A DNA stretch of 33,319 bases, from NCBI GenBank assembly GCA_937891785.1, contig CALAGN010000131.1:1-33319 (forward strand), written 5' to 3'. Positions 18,997 to 27,131 of this stretch are shown here, in pieces (position 1 is the stretch's first letter; each line of letters begins with the position of its first letter). Below the pieces are notes generated by a model, which was not told the origin of the DNA, searched no databases, and was given only the letters and a program-made list of their open reading frames with translations. Source of the stretch: an uncultured Octadecabacter sp. (GTDB lineage Bacteria > Pseudomonadota > Alphaproteobacteria > Rhodobacterales > Rhodobacteraceae). A program made the translations under genes and the position numbers.

Positions 18997-19611
18997 TTAG
19001 GGTGATGTGTCGCCGGGGCGGATCATTCCAAAAACGTCACGCACGGCTGTATAGTCGCTGTAACCAAGGCGGGCGAGGGGGGCATACCGCGTCACGTCAA
19101 AGCGCCCGTTAATCAGGCAATCATCGCGCAGATGCACGCCCGTTACTTCGCCAAAGACCACAAAATTCGCAGCACCCGCCAGTTTCACGATCTGGGTCAA
19201 TTTGCATTCCAGGGCAGCGGGGCCAGCGGCCACATAGGCGCAGTCAATCGTCTGACATTGCCCCTTTTCCAGGCCGGCATCAGTGAATTCATCGACGTCG
19301 CAAGGCCATGCCCTGCTGGTGCGGTTCATCGCATCGCGCATGCCATATTCGACGATATTTACTGTAAAAACACCTGTTTCGCGGATATTGGCCACGCTGT
19401 CCTTGGTGTCGCCACGGTCGTCCTTGGCGCTAGTGCTCGCAAACATCACCTGCGGCGGCTCATAGGCTACGGCGTTGAAAAACGAATAGGGCGCTAGGTT
19501 GTCCACACCATCAGCCCCACGGGTCGAAATCCAGCCAATCGGGCGTGGCGACACGATGGCGCTAAAGGGATTGTGGGGCAGGCCGTGGCCTTGGTCAGGC
19601 TGGTAGAACAT
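18997..19611 (-). CDS. Flavin reductase-like / FMN-binding protein
   Basis: This 204-aa protein belongs to the flavin reductase-like FMN-binding split-barrel family. The N-terminus MFYQPDQGHGLPHNPF followed by SPRPIGWIST is the family hallmark. APYSFFNAVAYEPPQVMF and the region NIVEYGMRDAMNRTSR follow. These proteins bind FMN and either reduce free flavin or act as flavoproteins of unknown substrate. The frame stays open upstream, but ATG 19611 has GGAAA 6 nt ahead and gives the family N-terminus. It is divergent from the GNAT gene at 19714 across about 100 nt. Confidence 0.88.
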   Translation of the reverse strand: MFYQPDQGHGLPHNPFSAIVSPRPIGWISTRGADGVDNLAPYSFFNAVAYEPPQVMFASTSAKDDRGDTKDSVANIRETGVFTVNIVEYGMRDAMNRTSRAWPCDVDEFTDAGLEKGQCQTIDCAYVAAGPAALECKLTQIVKLAGAANFVVFGEVTGVHLRDDCLINGRFDVTRYAPLARLGYSDYTAVRDVFGMIRPGDTSP

Positions 19612-19713
19612 ATGAATTTCCGGTTTAACCCACACGGTGGCACGGGTGTTTTCATGACTTGGGTAGACATAACCTGTTTGCAATGAAAGCAAAACAACGG
19701 TTCAACGAGACTC

Positions 19714-20196
19714 ATGGAAATCGCGATCGAAACAGATGAAGACTGGTGGGAGGTTGAAGCCCTCTTCGACCTCAGCTTTGCGCCTGGCCGCGAAGCACTG
19801 TCGTCCTATCGTCTGCGCGAAGGCGTGGCACCTGTCGCGGCCCTTTGTTTCGTCGCACGCGAAGGCGGGATTGTCGGCGGCGCAATCCGCAACTGGCCCG
19901 TGTCGGTCGCGGGTTTGCCTGCGCTGTTGCTTGGCCCTGTTGCCGTGCACCCGACGCGGCAAGGCGAAGGCCTTGGTGGGTTCCTTATGGGCGCGGTGAT
20001 CGACGAGGCGCGTGCGCTTGGCTGGGACCGGCTGATGCTTGTGGGTGATGCGCCGTATTATGCGCGCTTTGGTTTCAAGCGACTGACCGGCGTTGAAATG
20101 CCGCCCCCGACCAACCCTGATCGTGTCCTGGGGTTGGAGCTGCAAAGTGGCGCATGGGATGGGGTTGTCGGGCCAGCTCAACGGGCCAGTGATTGA
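19714..20196 (+). CDS. GNAT family N-acetyltransferase (YhbS-like)
   Basis: This 160-aa GNAT protein resembles the YhbS/COG3153 group. It opens MEIAIETDEDWWEVEALFDLSF. The acetyl-CoA region is LLLGPVAVHPTRQGEGLGGFLMGAVIDEARALG, with the QGEGLGG loop near residue 90. The family ending LVGDAPYYARFGFKRL follows. The acceptor is unknown. It is followed after 68 nt by the EcsC-like gene on the same strand; the spacer holds a small TTGGG/CCCAA stem at 20205-20217, so cotranscription is uncertain. Confidence 0.88.
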   Translation: MEIAIETDEDWWEVEALFDLSFAPGREALSSYRLREGVAPVAALCFVAREGGIVGGAIRNWPVSVAGLPALLLGPVAVHPTRQGEGLGGFLMGAVIDEARALGWDRLMLVGDAPYYARFGFKRLTGVEMPPPTNPDRVLGLELQSGAWDGVVGPAQRASD

Positions 20197-20264
20197 AATC
20201 GACGTTGGGCGTCCCAATCTATAGAAAATGAATGTTCCGTTGCCTGACATGGGAGTTGCCTCAC

Positions 20265-21053
20265 ATGAAACTTGTTAACCCCGAGTCTGTGCATATTCCG
20301 CTGGATGAAGCCGCCGTTGCGCGTATCAACGCGCTTGCGGGGCGTCAGCATCGCGCCAATGGGCTGATCATGCAATTTGTGACCTTTGTTGGTGGGCAGA
20401 TCGAAGACGGCCTCAAGCTGCTTCCGGCCAAGACCCATGCGCAGATCGAAGGGGCGACGAAACATGCGCTGCGTCACTCGTATGACATTGCAGGGCGCAC
20501 CCGTGGCGGTGTTGGCAAACTGGTTGGCACGGACCGCGCACATCGCGCGCTAGCGACAATTTCGGGTGCGCTTGGCGGGATTGGCGGCCTGCCCACAGCC
20601 CTTGCCGAACTGCCCGTCACGACAACCGTGATTTTTCGCGCCGTGCAGGGTGTGGCGGTGGCGCACGGTGAAGACCCGCTTGCGGATGATACGCGGATCG
20701 AATGCTTGCGCGTGTTTGGTTCGGGGGGGGCATCTGATTATGACGACGGGATCGATACGGCCTTTGTCAGTGCCCGTCTGGCCCTGTCGGGGGCAGCTGT
20801 GAATGGGCTGATTGGGCGCATTGCCCCGCGCTTTGCGGCCGTTTTGTCGCAAAAGCTGGCGACGCAAGCGGTGCCCGTCTTGGGGGCTGTGGCCGGTGCC
20901 GGAACGAATTTTGCCTTTGTCGGATATTACACCGATATAGCGCATGTGCATTTCGGATTGCGGGCCTTGGCGCGCGACCACGGTGAAACAGCCGTGCTGG
21001 ATGCATTTCATGACGCGCTGGCGGCGAACAAAACACCCGTGAAACGCGCCTGA
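20265..21053 (+). CDS. EcsC family protein
   Basis: This 262-aa protein matches the EcsC family, named after a gene of the Bacillus ecs operon; its biochemical function is unknown. It has the alternating amphipathic and hydrophobic helices of that family, with glycine-rich segments (GALGGIGGLPTALAELPVTTTVIFRAVQGVA and AVPVLGAVAGAGTNFAFVGYYTDIAHVHFGLR in two blocks). The ATG at 20265 has GGGAG about 10 nt upstream and begins KLVNPESVHIPLDE; an in-frame ATG at 20232 is less likely. It is convergent with ptsP, 14 nt away. Confidence 0.82.
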   Translation: MKLVNPESVHIPLDEAAVARINALAGRQHRANGLIMQFVTFVGGQIEDGLKLLPAKTHAQIEGATKHALRHSYDIAGRTRGGVGKLVGTDRAHRALATISGALGGIGGLPTALAELPVTTTVIFRAVQGVAVAHGEDPLADDTRIECLRVFGSGGASDYDDGIDTAFVSARLALSGAAVNGLIGRIAPRFAAVLSQKLATQAVPVLGAVAGAGTNFAFVGYYTDIAHVHFGLRALARDHGETAVLDAFHDALAANKTPVKRA

Positions 21054-21067
21054 ATGTCAGATGAGCC

Positions 21068-23314
21068 TTAGCTGTTTTGTTCGCGCAGCCAATCGGACAT
21101 AGCACCGCGCACGGATTGATCGCCTCGCTCGCGTGCTTCGTCAATCACCGCCTTGACGGCTGTAATATCACATCGACGGAGCAAGCTCTTTACAGGCCCA
21201 ATCGACGCTGGCCGCATGGAAAGCGTGCGCAGGCCAAGTGCCGCAAAGCACAGCGCCTCGATCGGCCGGCCTGCGTCTTCTCCGCAAAAACTTAGTGGCG
21301 TGTTTGAAGCATCGCAGCGGGCAATAATCTGCTCAAGAAAGCTTAGGAAGCTGACGTTTAGCGTGTCATATCGCCTGCGGACCCTTTCATTCTCGCGATC
21401 CGCGGCAAAGAAAAACTGTTTCAGGTCGTTGCCGCCAATCGACAGGAAATCGACCTCTTGAAAAAAAGTTTCGGGCGCAAAGGCAAGGCTGGGTGTTTCC
21501 AACATCGCGCCGACTTCGATCTTTTCAGGCAGGGGGTGGCCAAGGATGCGTTCGCGTTCCATGGCCTTATCCATTTCGGCGCGGGCATCGCGGAATTCCT
21601 CCATTTGGGCAATGAACGGGAACATCACCGTCAAAGGTCGCCCGTTGGCCGCGCGGATCAGTGCTTGAAGCTGCATCCGCAAGACACCCGGTTTATCAAG
21701 CCCTACGCGGATCGCGCGCCAGCCCATCGCCGGGTTTGGTTCGTCATTGGGTTTCATATAGGTCAGCACCTTGTCCGACCCGATATCAAGCGTACGAAAC
21801 GCCACGCGTCGCCCATCGGCGGCATCCATGACCCGTGCATAAAGCGCTGATAACTCGCCTCTTTTTGGCATTTGATTGCGGATCAAGAACTGCAATTCGG
21901 TGCGAAATAGCCCGACACCTTCAGCGCCAGAGCCAGCCAGAGACGGCAGGTCGGCCATCAATCCGGCATTCATGTGTAGACCAATTGTCGTACCGCACTT
22001 TGACTGCGCGGGCAGATCGCGAATAGAGGCATAGCGCTCTTGGGCGCGGGTTTGCATTGCGATTTTGTCGCGAAAAGCGGCCTGGACGGCATCGTCGGGC
22101 CGCAAGTGAACGATCCCCTGTTCCCCGTCTACCAGAACGGCGTCGCCATTCAGGGCCTCGGTGAGAATGCCCTTGGCGTAGATCACCAACGGGATCGCCC
22201 AAGCGCGCGCTACAATCGCGGCGTGGCTGCCGACCGAGCCTTCTTCAAGGATAATGCCGCGAATGGACTTGCCGTATCCCAGTAGTTCACCCGGACCGAT
22301 ATTGCGTGCCACCAGGATCGGATTGTCGGGCATTTCCGCGCCGGTGTCCTTGCCCTGTCCGGTCAAAATGCGCAGCAGCCGGTTGGACAGATCGTCTAGA
22401 TCGTGAAGCCGGTCGCGCAGATATGCATCGCCCGATTGGTTCATGCGCGAGCGCGCCAGTGATTGTTCTTTTTCAACGGCCGCTTCGGCTGAAAGTCCGC
22501 TGTCGATATCTGCCTCCATCCGGCGCATCCAGCCGCGTGAATTGGCGAACATCCGGTAAGCCTGAAGCACTTCGGCCTGATCTGTGTCCAGCTTCTTGGT
22601 CTGATCCAGCATCTGATCGACCGAAATGCGCAAGGTATCGACAGCCTCGCGCAGACGTGCGGTTTCGCCATCCGGGTCGTCGGAAATCAAATTGGTCACA
22701 ACGACGCGCGGTTCGTGCAGGTAAACATTTCCCTGCACCGCGCCCTCTTGGCCGACGGTGCCCTGAATCATAACAGGCTGCTGGTGACGGGCCGACAGGG
22801 CCGCGCCGTCACCCAAGAATATGCCAAGTTCGGTCATTTCGGCGATTACCATCGCCACGACCTCAAGAGCATAAACCTCGTCGGCGGAAAATTCGCGGGC
22901 ATCCCGCGATTGCACGACCAAGACACCCAGTACTTCACCAAGCCGCTGAACCGGCACGCCGCAGAACGACGAAAATCGTTCTTCGCCGGTTTCCGGCATA
23001 TAGCGGAAACCCTTGGCCGAAGGCGCATCGGCGGTGTTTACGATGCGTTTGGTGCGCGCGACACGGCCAACAAGCCCTTCGCCAAGGCGCATGCGGGTCT
23101 GGTGAACGGCGTCAGCCTCAAGGCCTTCTGTCGCACAAAGTTCAAGGGTTTCAGTGTCGCGGAACAGGTAGATCGAGCAGACTTCGGTCAGCATCGACTT
23201 GGCGATCAGATGCACGATTTCATCAAGGCGCGCCTGTCCTGCGCTGTCCTTGGCCATGGCATCACGCAAACGGCCCAGTAGTTTGCGGCTCTCGCTTTCA
23301 ATCCGTTGTGGCAT
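21068..23314 (-). CDS. ptsP: PEP-protein phosphotransferase PtsP (EI-Ntr)
   Basis: PtsP is Enzyme I of the nitrogen-related phosphotransferase system, which phosphorylates NPr and then EIIA-Ntr in a regulatory relay. The 748-aa product has an N-terminal GAF domain (about residues 20-160), which in other bacteria senses glutamine or alpha-ketoglutarate. A helical HPr-binding region follows. The phosphorylated His364 lies in EEGSVGSHAAIVARA. The C-terminal PEP-binding barrel carries GVGLFRTELQFLIRNQMP, the LSIGGNDLKQFFFA metal-site segment and SFCGEDAGRP. A GGGGGCAG stretch precedes ATG 23314. As I recall, it normally lies directly downstream of lysC in alphaproteobacteria; here about 1.36 kb separates the two. 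Confidence 0.96.
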   Translation of the reverse strand: MPQRIESESRKLLGRLRDAMAKDSAGQARLDEIVHLIAKSMLTEVCSIYLFRDTETLELCATEGLEADAVHQTRMRLGEGLVGRVARTKRIVNTADAPSAKGFRYMPETGEERFSSFCGVPVQRLGEVLGVLVVQSRDAREFSADEVYALEVVAMVIAEMTELGIFLGDGAALSARHQQPVMIQGTVGQEGAVQGNVYLHEPRVVVTNLISDDPDGETARLREAVDTLRISVDQMLDQTKKLDTDQAEVLQAYRMFANSRGWMRRMEADIDSGLSAEAAVEKEQSLARSRMNQSGDAYLRDRLHDLDDLSNRLLRILTGQGKDTGAEMPDNPILVARNIGPGELLGYGKSIRGIILEEGSVGSHAAIVARAWAIPLVIYAKGILTEALNGDAVLVDGEQGIVHLRPDDAVQAAFRDKIAMQTRAQERYASIRDLPAQSKCGTTIGLHMNAGLMADLPSLAGSGAEGVGLFRTELQFLIRNQMPKRGELSALYARVMDAADGRRVAFRTLDIGSDKVLTYMKPNDEPNPAMGWRAIRVGLDKPGVLRMQLQALIRAANGRPLTVMFPFIAQMEEFRDARAEMDKAMERERILGHPLPEKIEVGAMLETPSLAFAPETFFQEVDFLSIGGNDLKQFFFAADRENERVRRRYDTLNVSFLSFLEQIIARCDASNTPLSFCGEDAGRPIEALCFAALGLRTLSMRPASIGPVKSLLRRCDITAVKAVIDEARERGDQSVRGAMSDWLREQNS

Positions 23315-23410
23315 TCTGCCCCCAGCTTATTACCCTACCTATAGGCGAGTCGCGCCGCGAGGGGGAGAGGAAAGGTGAGTGGCGCAAAGGACGTGTCACG
23401 ACGGTTGCGA

Positions 23411-23839
23411 TCAGGCATCAAGCAACGCGGTGAGCGAACGCCGCGCGCGTGAAACCTCGGCCAGCGTATAGCCATCCAATGTTGCAAAGAACGCCTCTTG
23501 GGCTTTTGCAAGGGGATCACGCAGCCCGCAGGCAGGCAAGATCAGGCAGGATTGGTTGGACCCAAGGCATTCGACGGCTGGACCGACACGCTTCATGGCG
23601 CGCACGACCGCGCCAATGCTGATCTGATCGGCGGGACGTGCAAGCGTCAGGCCACCACCACGACCGCGTTCAGACGTGACAAAGCCTTGGCGCGCGAGTT
23701 GGGTCGCGACCTTAGAGAGGTGGTTTTCGGAGAGCTTGAAAAGTGCTGCAATTTCTGACGTTGGCACGCGGGCGGAGCCCCTGACGGCCAATGTCATCAG
23801 GATGCGCAGGGCGTAGTCGGTGAATTTGTCTAACTGCAT
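23411..23839 (-). CDS. Rrf2 family Fe-S transcriptional regulator, NsrR-like
   Basis: This 142-aa regulator has the Rrf2 winged helix: MQLDKFTDYALRILMTLA, then the recognition region SENHLSKVATQLARQGFVTSERGRGGGL. Three cysteines at 91, 98 and 104 (C-X6-C-X5-C, ending LPACGLRDPL) are the Fe-S ligands expected in NsrR, IscR or RirA. The ACGLRDPL ending and the neighbouring globin remnant favour the nitric-oxide sensor NsrR. The start is ATG 23839; a longer frame to 23905 would run into the divergent promoter. The 80-nt spacer toward the divergent small gene is its probable control region. Confidence 0.85.
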   Translation of the reverse strand: MQLDKFTDYALRILMTLAVRGSARVPTSEIAALFKLSENHLSKVATQLARQGFVTSERGRGGGLTLARPADQISIGAVVRAMKRVGPAVECLGSNQSCLILPACGLRDPLAKAQEAFFATLDGYTLAEVSRARRSLTALLDA

Positions 23840-23919
23840 GTCCGTTATATGGCATTTACAGTACGCATTTAAAAGCGCTAGTGAATGCGCAATTGAAAAT
23901 TCCAAAAGGGATGGACGAC
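23840..23919. promoter_or_regulatory. Divergent control region of the Rrf2 regulator and 51-aa gene
   Basis: GCATTT occurs at 23852-23857 and again at 23865-23870 (13-nt period). GCATTT resembles the half-site core of known NsrR operators (ATGCATTT-like), but a clean inverted pair is not seen. The AT-rich stretch 23866-23875 may be part of a promoter. The assignment is tentative. Confidence 0.35.
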
Positions 23920-24075
23920 ATGAAGCTATCCGCAGTATTTCTTTGGCCTGGAACGAAATCTTGCGAGCGCTTGGGCGTGGATCCCGAAGGTGACGCGGGC
24001 CTGATCCGATGGATGATCAACACGTTGTTTTATCTGACGGTTTGCTTGGTTGTCGTCTGGATCATCGTGGCATAA
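23920..24075 (+). CDS. 51-aa single-helix membrane protein
   Basis: This small protein begins MKLSAVFLWPGTKSCERLG, has a short soluble part with one Cys, and ends in one strong transmembrane helix (about residues 31-50, NTLFYLTVCLVVVWIIVA). Upstream in-frame ATGs at 23881 and 23911 exist, but AAAAGGG fits best with ATG 23920 at about 9 nt. It is divergent from the Rrf2 regulator, and its stop touches the start region of a degenerate truncated globin. This arrangement suggests it once formed, or still forms, a nitric-oxide-responsive unit. I do not recognise a named family. Confidence 0.65.
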   Translation: MKLSAVFLWPGTKSCERLGVDPEGDAGLIRWMINTLFYLTVCLVVVWIIVA

Positions 24076-24236
24076 CGCTGCCGCCGCGTATTCCCGTGGG
24101 CGAGGCGCAAAACGATTTGGTCGTGGCGCGGTTCTACGCCCGTGTGCGTGCGCACCCTGTGCTTGGTTCGGTGTTTGCGTCGCATATCCCCGACCCGTTC
24201 GGGCGGGCCAACGAAAGCCCGGCGCCTGCGGCTTGA
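24072..24236 (+). pseudogene. Remnant of a group III truncated haemoglobin
   Basis: The frame reads TLPPRIPVGEAQ, then VVARFYARVRAHPVLGSVFASHI, which matches the first 40 or so residues of group III truncated globins (A/B helices with the FY-x-RVR-x-x-PVLG pattern). After that the frame goes to PDPFGRANESPAPAA and stops at 24234-24236. The remaining two thirds, including the proximal His, are absent in all three frames up to 24304. The expected start, an ATG overlapping the stop of the 51-aa gene (ATGA), reads ATAA: ATA replaces ATG while the upstream gene still keeps a stop codon. It therefore cannot make a heme-binding globin. Family identification rests on a short segment. Confidence 0.65.
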
Positions 24237-24304
24237 TTCCGGACGGGTGTTTGGGGAAGCAAGTCGTGCAATAAGCTACAACTACCGTTATGGTCCGGTC
24301 GCTG

Positions 24305-24679
24305 TTAGCGGCAGGCCAAATTGCGAATGCGAAGAATCGCTTCACTCGGAATCTGATGATCTGGAACGTAGCCGCCAGTTGCAAGCCAACGTGAATAACG
24401 TGGGGTTTGACAGTCAACTGAAATGATACCGAAAAAGTCCCCGGTTTTACCATCGCCAACGACGTAGACTTCCACACCGGAACCCGTGCGGTCCCCTAAG
24501 ACCTGGGCGAACCAATTCTGGCCGTAAACACCTTCTAGCTGTTCCGCATAGACCAGTTCAATATGGGATGCGGGTTGACCAATAACGTGGCTCGGCGAGC
24601 TAATCGCGACCGAAGCAGTGGTTAAAGCGATAGCGGCCAAACGGCCTATGGTTGTTTGAAGCGACCTGGATTTCATCAT
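24305..24679 (-). CDS. Small secreted protein overlapping the lysC stop
   Basis: This 124-aa protein of unknown family has an N-terminal basic region, then a hydrophobic stretch (about residues 12-30) consistent with a signal peptide. The mature part holds two cysteines (SVDCQ and NLACR). There is no recognisable catalytic motif. ATG 24679 overlaps the lysC TGA (TGATG), so translation is probably coupled to lysC. An in-frame GTG at 24682 is less likely. It occupies the place directly after lysC where ptsP would be expected. Its 3' end is convergent with the globin remnant. Confidence 0.65.
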   Translation of the reverse strand: MMKSRSLQTTIGRLAAIALTTASVAISSPSHVIGQPASHIELVYAEQLEGVYGQNWFAQVLGDRTGSGVEVYVVGDGKTGDFFGIISVDCQTPRYSRWLATGGYVPDHQIPSEAILRIRNLACR

Positions 24680-25917
24680 CACCTTGCCTTTTCCAACTCG
24701 AACGCATCGTGCAGCGCTTGCACGGCCAGTTCCATGTATTTGCGATCAATCAGCACCGAGATTTTGATCTCGGAGGTGGTGATCACCTTGATGTTCACGC
24801 CCTCTTTGGACAGCACATCGAACATTTTCGCGGCGACGCCTGTGTGGCTGCGCATGCCGATGCCGACAACAGAGACTTTGGCGACACCTTCGTCAGCGAC
24901 CAGATCGTGAAAGTTGATCTCGCCCGACGCCTTGGCGTCGTTCATCGCCTTTTCGGCCCGTTTCACCTGATCGACAGGGCAGGAGAACGTCATGTCGGTG
25001 CGCCCTTCCTCACTGATGTTCTGCACGATCATATCGACGTTCACGCCCGCGTCTGACAGCGGCATAAAGATCGCGGCGGCGATGCCGGGGCGGTCGGCCA
25101 CCGAAATCAGCGTCATTTTGGCTTCGTCGCGCGAATAGGCCACACCGGCCACAACGTTGGATTCCATGATTTCCTCCTCGTCACAGACGAGCGTTCCGGC
25201 GTCGTCGGTTGGTTCTTCAAATGATGACAGCACCCGCAGGCGCACTTTATAGCGCATCGCCAGTTCGACTGACCGCGTTTGCAACACTTTTGCGCCAAGG
25301 GAAGCCAGTTCCAGCATTTCCTCGAACGCGATTTTATCGAGCTTGCGGGCCTTGGACGTGATGCGTGGGTCGGTGGTGTAGACGCCATCGACGTCAGTGT
25401 AGATGTCGCAGCGCTCTGCCCCGAATGCGGCGGCAAAAGCCACGGCGGTGGTGTCGGATCCGCCACGGCCTAGCGTGGTTATGCGTCCTTCGGGGCTGAC
25501 CCCTTGGAATCCGGCAACGACGGCAACGCGCATACCTTCGCCAAACTTGGCCATGATGTTGTCGGTCGGGATTTCTTCGATCCGCGCGTTTGAATGCGCG
25601 CTGGTCGTTTTGACGGGCACTTGCCAGCCTTGCCAACTGCGCGCGGGCACGTCCATTTCCTGCAAGGTCAGCGCCATCAGGCCAGCGGTGACGTTTTCGC
25701 CCGAACTGACCACGGCGTCATATTCGCGCGCGTCATAAAGCGGCGAGGTTTCGTTGACAAAACCCACCAGCTTGTTGGTTTCGCCCGACATGGCGGATAC
25801 GATGACAATCACGTCATAGCCTTTGGCCACCTCGACACCGACGCGTTTGGCGGCGCGGTGGATACGGTCCAACGTGGCGACAGATGTGCCGCCGAATTTC
25901 ATCACAAGAACGGGCAT
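24679..25917 (-). CDS. lysC: Aspartate kinase
   Basis: LysC phosphorylates aspartate, the first step to lysine, threonine and methionine. The 412-aa product starts MPVLVMKFGGTSVATLDRI (the KFGGTS nucleotide motif). It carries SSGENVTAGLMA, LGRGGSDTTAVAFAAAF and YTDVDGVYTTDPR. Two C-terminal ACT domains follow (about residues 265-330 and 345-410), including MTLISVADRPGIAAAIF and KVSVVGIGMRSHTGVAAKMF, which usually mediate feedback by lysine and threonine. GGGAG precedes ATG 25917. The next gene starts inside its stop codon. The usual neighbour ptsP lies 1.36 kb downstream. Confidence 0.97.
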   Translation of the reverse strand: MPVLVMKFGGTSVATLDRIHRAAKRVGVEVAKGYDVIVIVSAMSGETNKLVGFVNETSPLYDAREYDAVVSSGENVTAGLMALTLQEMDVPARSWQGWQVPVKTTSAHSNARIEEIPTDNIMAKFGEGMRVAVVAGFQGVSPEGRITTLGRGGSDTTAVAFAAAFGAERCDIYTDVDGVYTTDPRITSKARKLDKIAFEEMLELASLGAKVLQTRSVELAMRYKVRLRVLSSFEEPTDDAGTLVCDEEEIMESNVVAGVAYSRDEAKMTLISVADRPGIAAAIFMPLSDAGVNVDMIVQNISEEGRTDMTFSCPVDQVKRAEKAMNDAKASGEINFHDLVADEGVAKVSVVGIGMRSHTGVAAKMFDVLSKEGVNIKVITTSEIKISVLIDRKYMELAVQALHDAFELEKAR

Positions 25918-25984
25918 GGCGCTCCCTTAATACAGGTCGCAGTTCTCATACGGTGCAGGCGAGGCGAGGGCAATGGGGCAGGGA

Positions 25985-26632
25985 TCAATAGGGGTGCGCG
26001 CGTCCGTCCCAGGTTTCAAAACAGCCCGTCGTGGCGATATTAAGGGCGGCAAAGCGTTGCAGCAGACCCGTAGCCGCTTCATCCACCGTAATTGCAGCGC
26101 TTGCGCCGCCCATATCGGTCTGCACCCAGCCGGGGTGATAGATACCCACGGCGATGCCTTCAGGTTTTAAATCGCTTGCCAGATTACGTCCAAGGTTCAG
26201 CGCCGCCGCCTTGGAGGCGCGATAGATATAGCTGCCGCCCGGGGCGTTGGTATCGGACGCCATCTGGCTTGAGATGATCGCGATGCGCGCGTTTTGCGCT
26301 GCCCGCAGGTTGGGGAGCAACGCCTGAATGGTCAGGAACACGCCTGTAACGTTGATCGCGAATGTATCAGCCCATTTGTCGGATTCGTAGCCTGCCGCGA
26401 GCGTGTCGCCCTTATCAAGATACACACCAGCATTGCAGACGAGCAGGTCAAGTGGTTGATCTTTTAGTTCTTTCGCAAGGATTTTCACCGACGAAGCATT
26501 CGCCACATCCAGCTGCAGCAGGTTGTCCATAACGGTCCTAGCGGTGCCAAAGGTTAGATCGCCCGCCGCGCGGGATTGATCAAGCAAAGCGCGTCCAATG
26601 CCACGATTGGCGCCGGTAATCAGGGTCGTCAT
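25985..26632 (-). CDS. Short-chain dehydrogenase/reductase (C-factor-like)
   Basis: This 215-aa SDR has the nucleotide motif TLITGANRGIGRAL at the N-terminus, the LDVANASSV segment, LVCNAGVY, the catalytic Ser in IAIISSQMASD and the YRASKAA catalytic Tyr/Lys pair. PGWVQTDMGG near the end is typical of the CsgA/C-factor-like group. The substrate is unknown. GAGGT lies 7 nt before ATG 26632. It follows the DUF1178 gene by 9 nt and precedes lysC by 67 nt on the same strand. Confidence 0.9.
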   Translation of the reverse strand: MTTLITGANRGIGRALLDQSRAAGDLTFGTARTVMDNLLQLDVANASSVKILAKELKDQPLDLLVCNAGVYLDKGDTLAAGYESDKWADTFAINVTGVFLTIQALLPNLRAAQNARIAIISSQMASDTNAPGGSYIYRASKAAALNLGRNLASDLKPEGIAVGIYHPGWVQTDMGGASAAITVDEAATGLLQRFAALNIATTGCFETWDGRAHPY

Positions 26633-26641
26633 ATGTATACC

Positions 26642-27067
26642 TCAGTTGGTTTTGCGTTTCGGAATAAAGGGCAAAGGTATCACCGCTATTCCGTCTTGGA
26701 TCAGCTTGCGGGCCTCTTCGGGCTTGGCCTCGCCGTAGATCGCACGTTCAGGCGTGTCACCGTCATGCATTTTACGCGCTTGGGTCGCAAAATTCTTGCC
26801 CACGTATTCCGAGTTCGCCTCGACCTCGGCGCGCATCTTTGCAAGGGCCGTTTTCGGGTAGGCGTCTTTTGCTTGTAGTGGTGCGATTTGCGTCTTGGCG
26901 ACGGATTTCGAGACCGGCGGGGCCATCAGCGCCTTGTCCACCTTTGATGATCCGCAGGTCGGGCAGGCTAGCATGCCCGCTGCCTTGACGGTGTCAAAAG
27001 CGGCACCCGACTGGAACCAGCTGTCAAAGCGGTGGTCTGCGCTGCATGTCAGATCAAAGCGGATCAT
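26642..27067 (-). CDS. DUF1178 family protein
   Basis: This 141-aa protein is of the DUF1178 family. It opens MIRFDLTCSADHRFDSWFQSG, with a treble-clef or zinc-ribbon-like set of cysteines: Cys8, then ACPTCGSSKVDKALMAPPV near residue 35. The middle is basic. The C-terminal motif ERAIYGEAKPEEARKLIQDGI and IPLPFIPK is typical. These proteins are widespread in alpha- and betaproteobacteria and their function is unknown. It sits 9 nt before the SDR and 64 nt after the Nudix gene. Confidence 0.9.
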   Translation of the reverse strand: MIRFDLTCSADHRFDSWFQSGAAFDTVKAAGMLACPTCGSSKVDKALMAPPVSKSVAKTQIAPLQAKDAYPKTALAKMRAEVEANSEYVGKNFATQARKMHDGDTPERAIYGEAKPEEARKLIQDGIAVIPLPFIPKRKTN

Positions 27068-27131
27068 GTGAGGAGCCTATAAGGAACGCGTACGATTTAG
27101 ATAGTGCGCCCGTCCGTAACTTCATAGGCCG

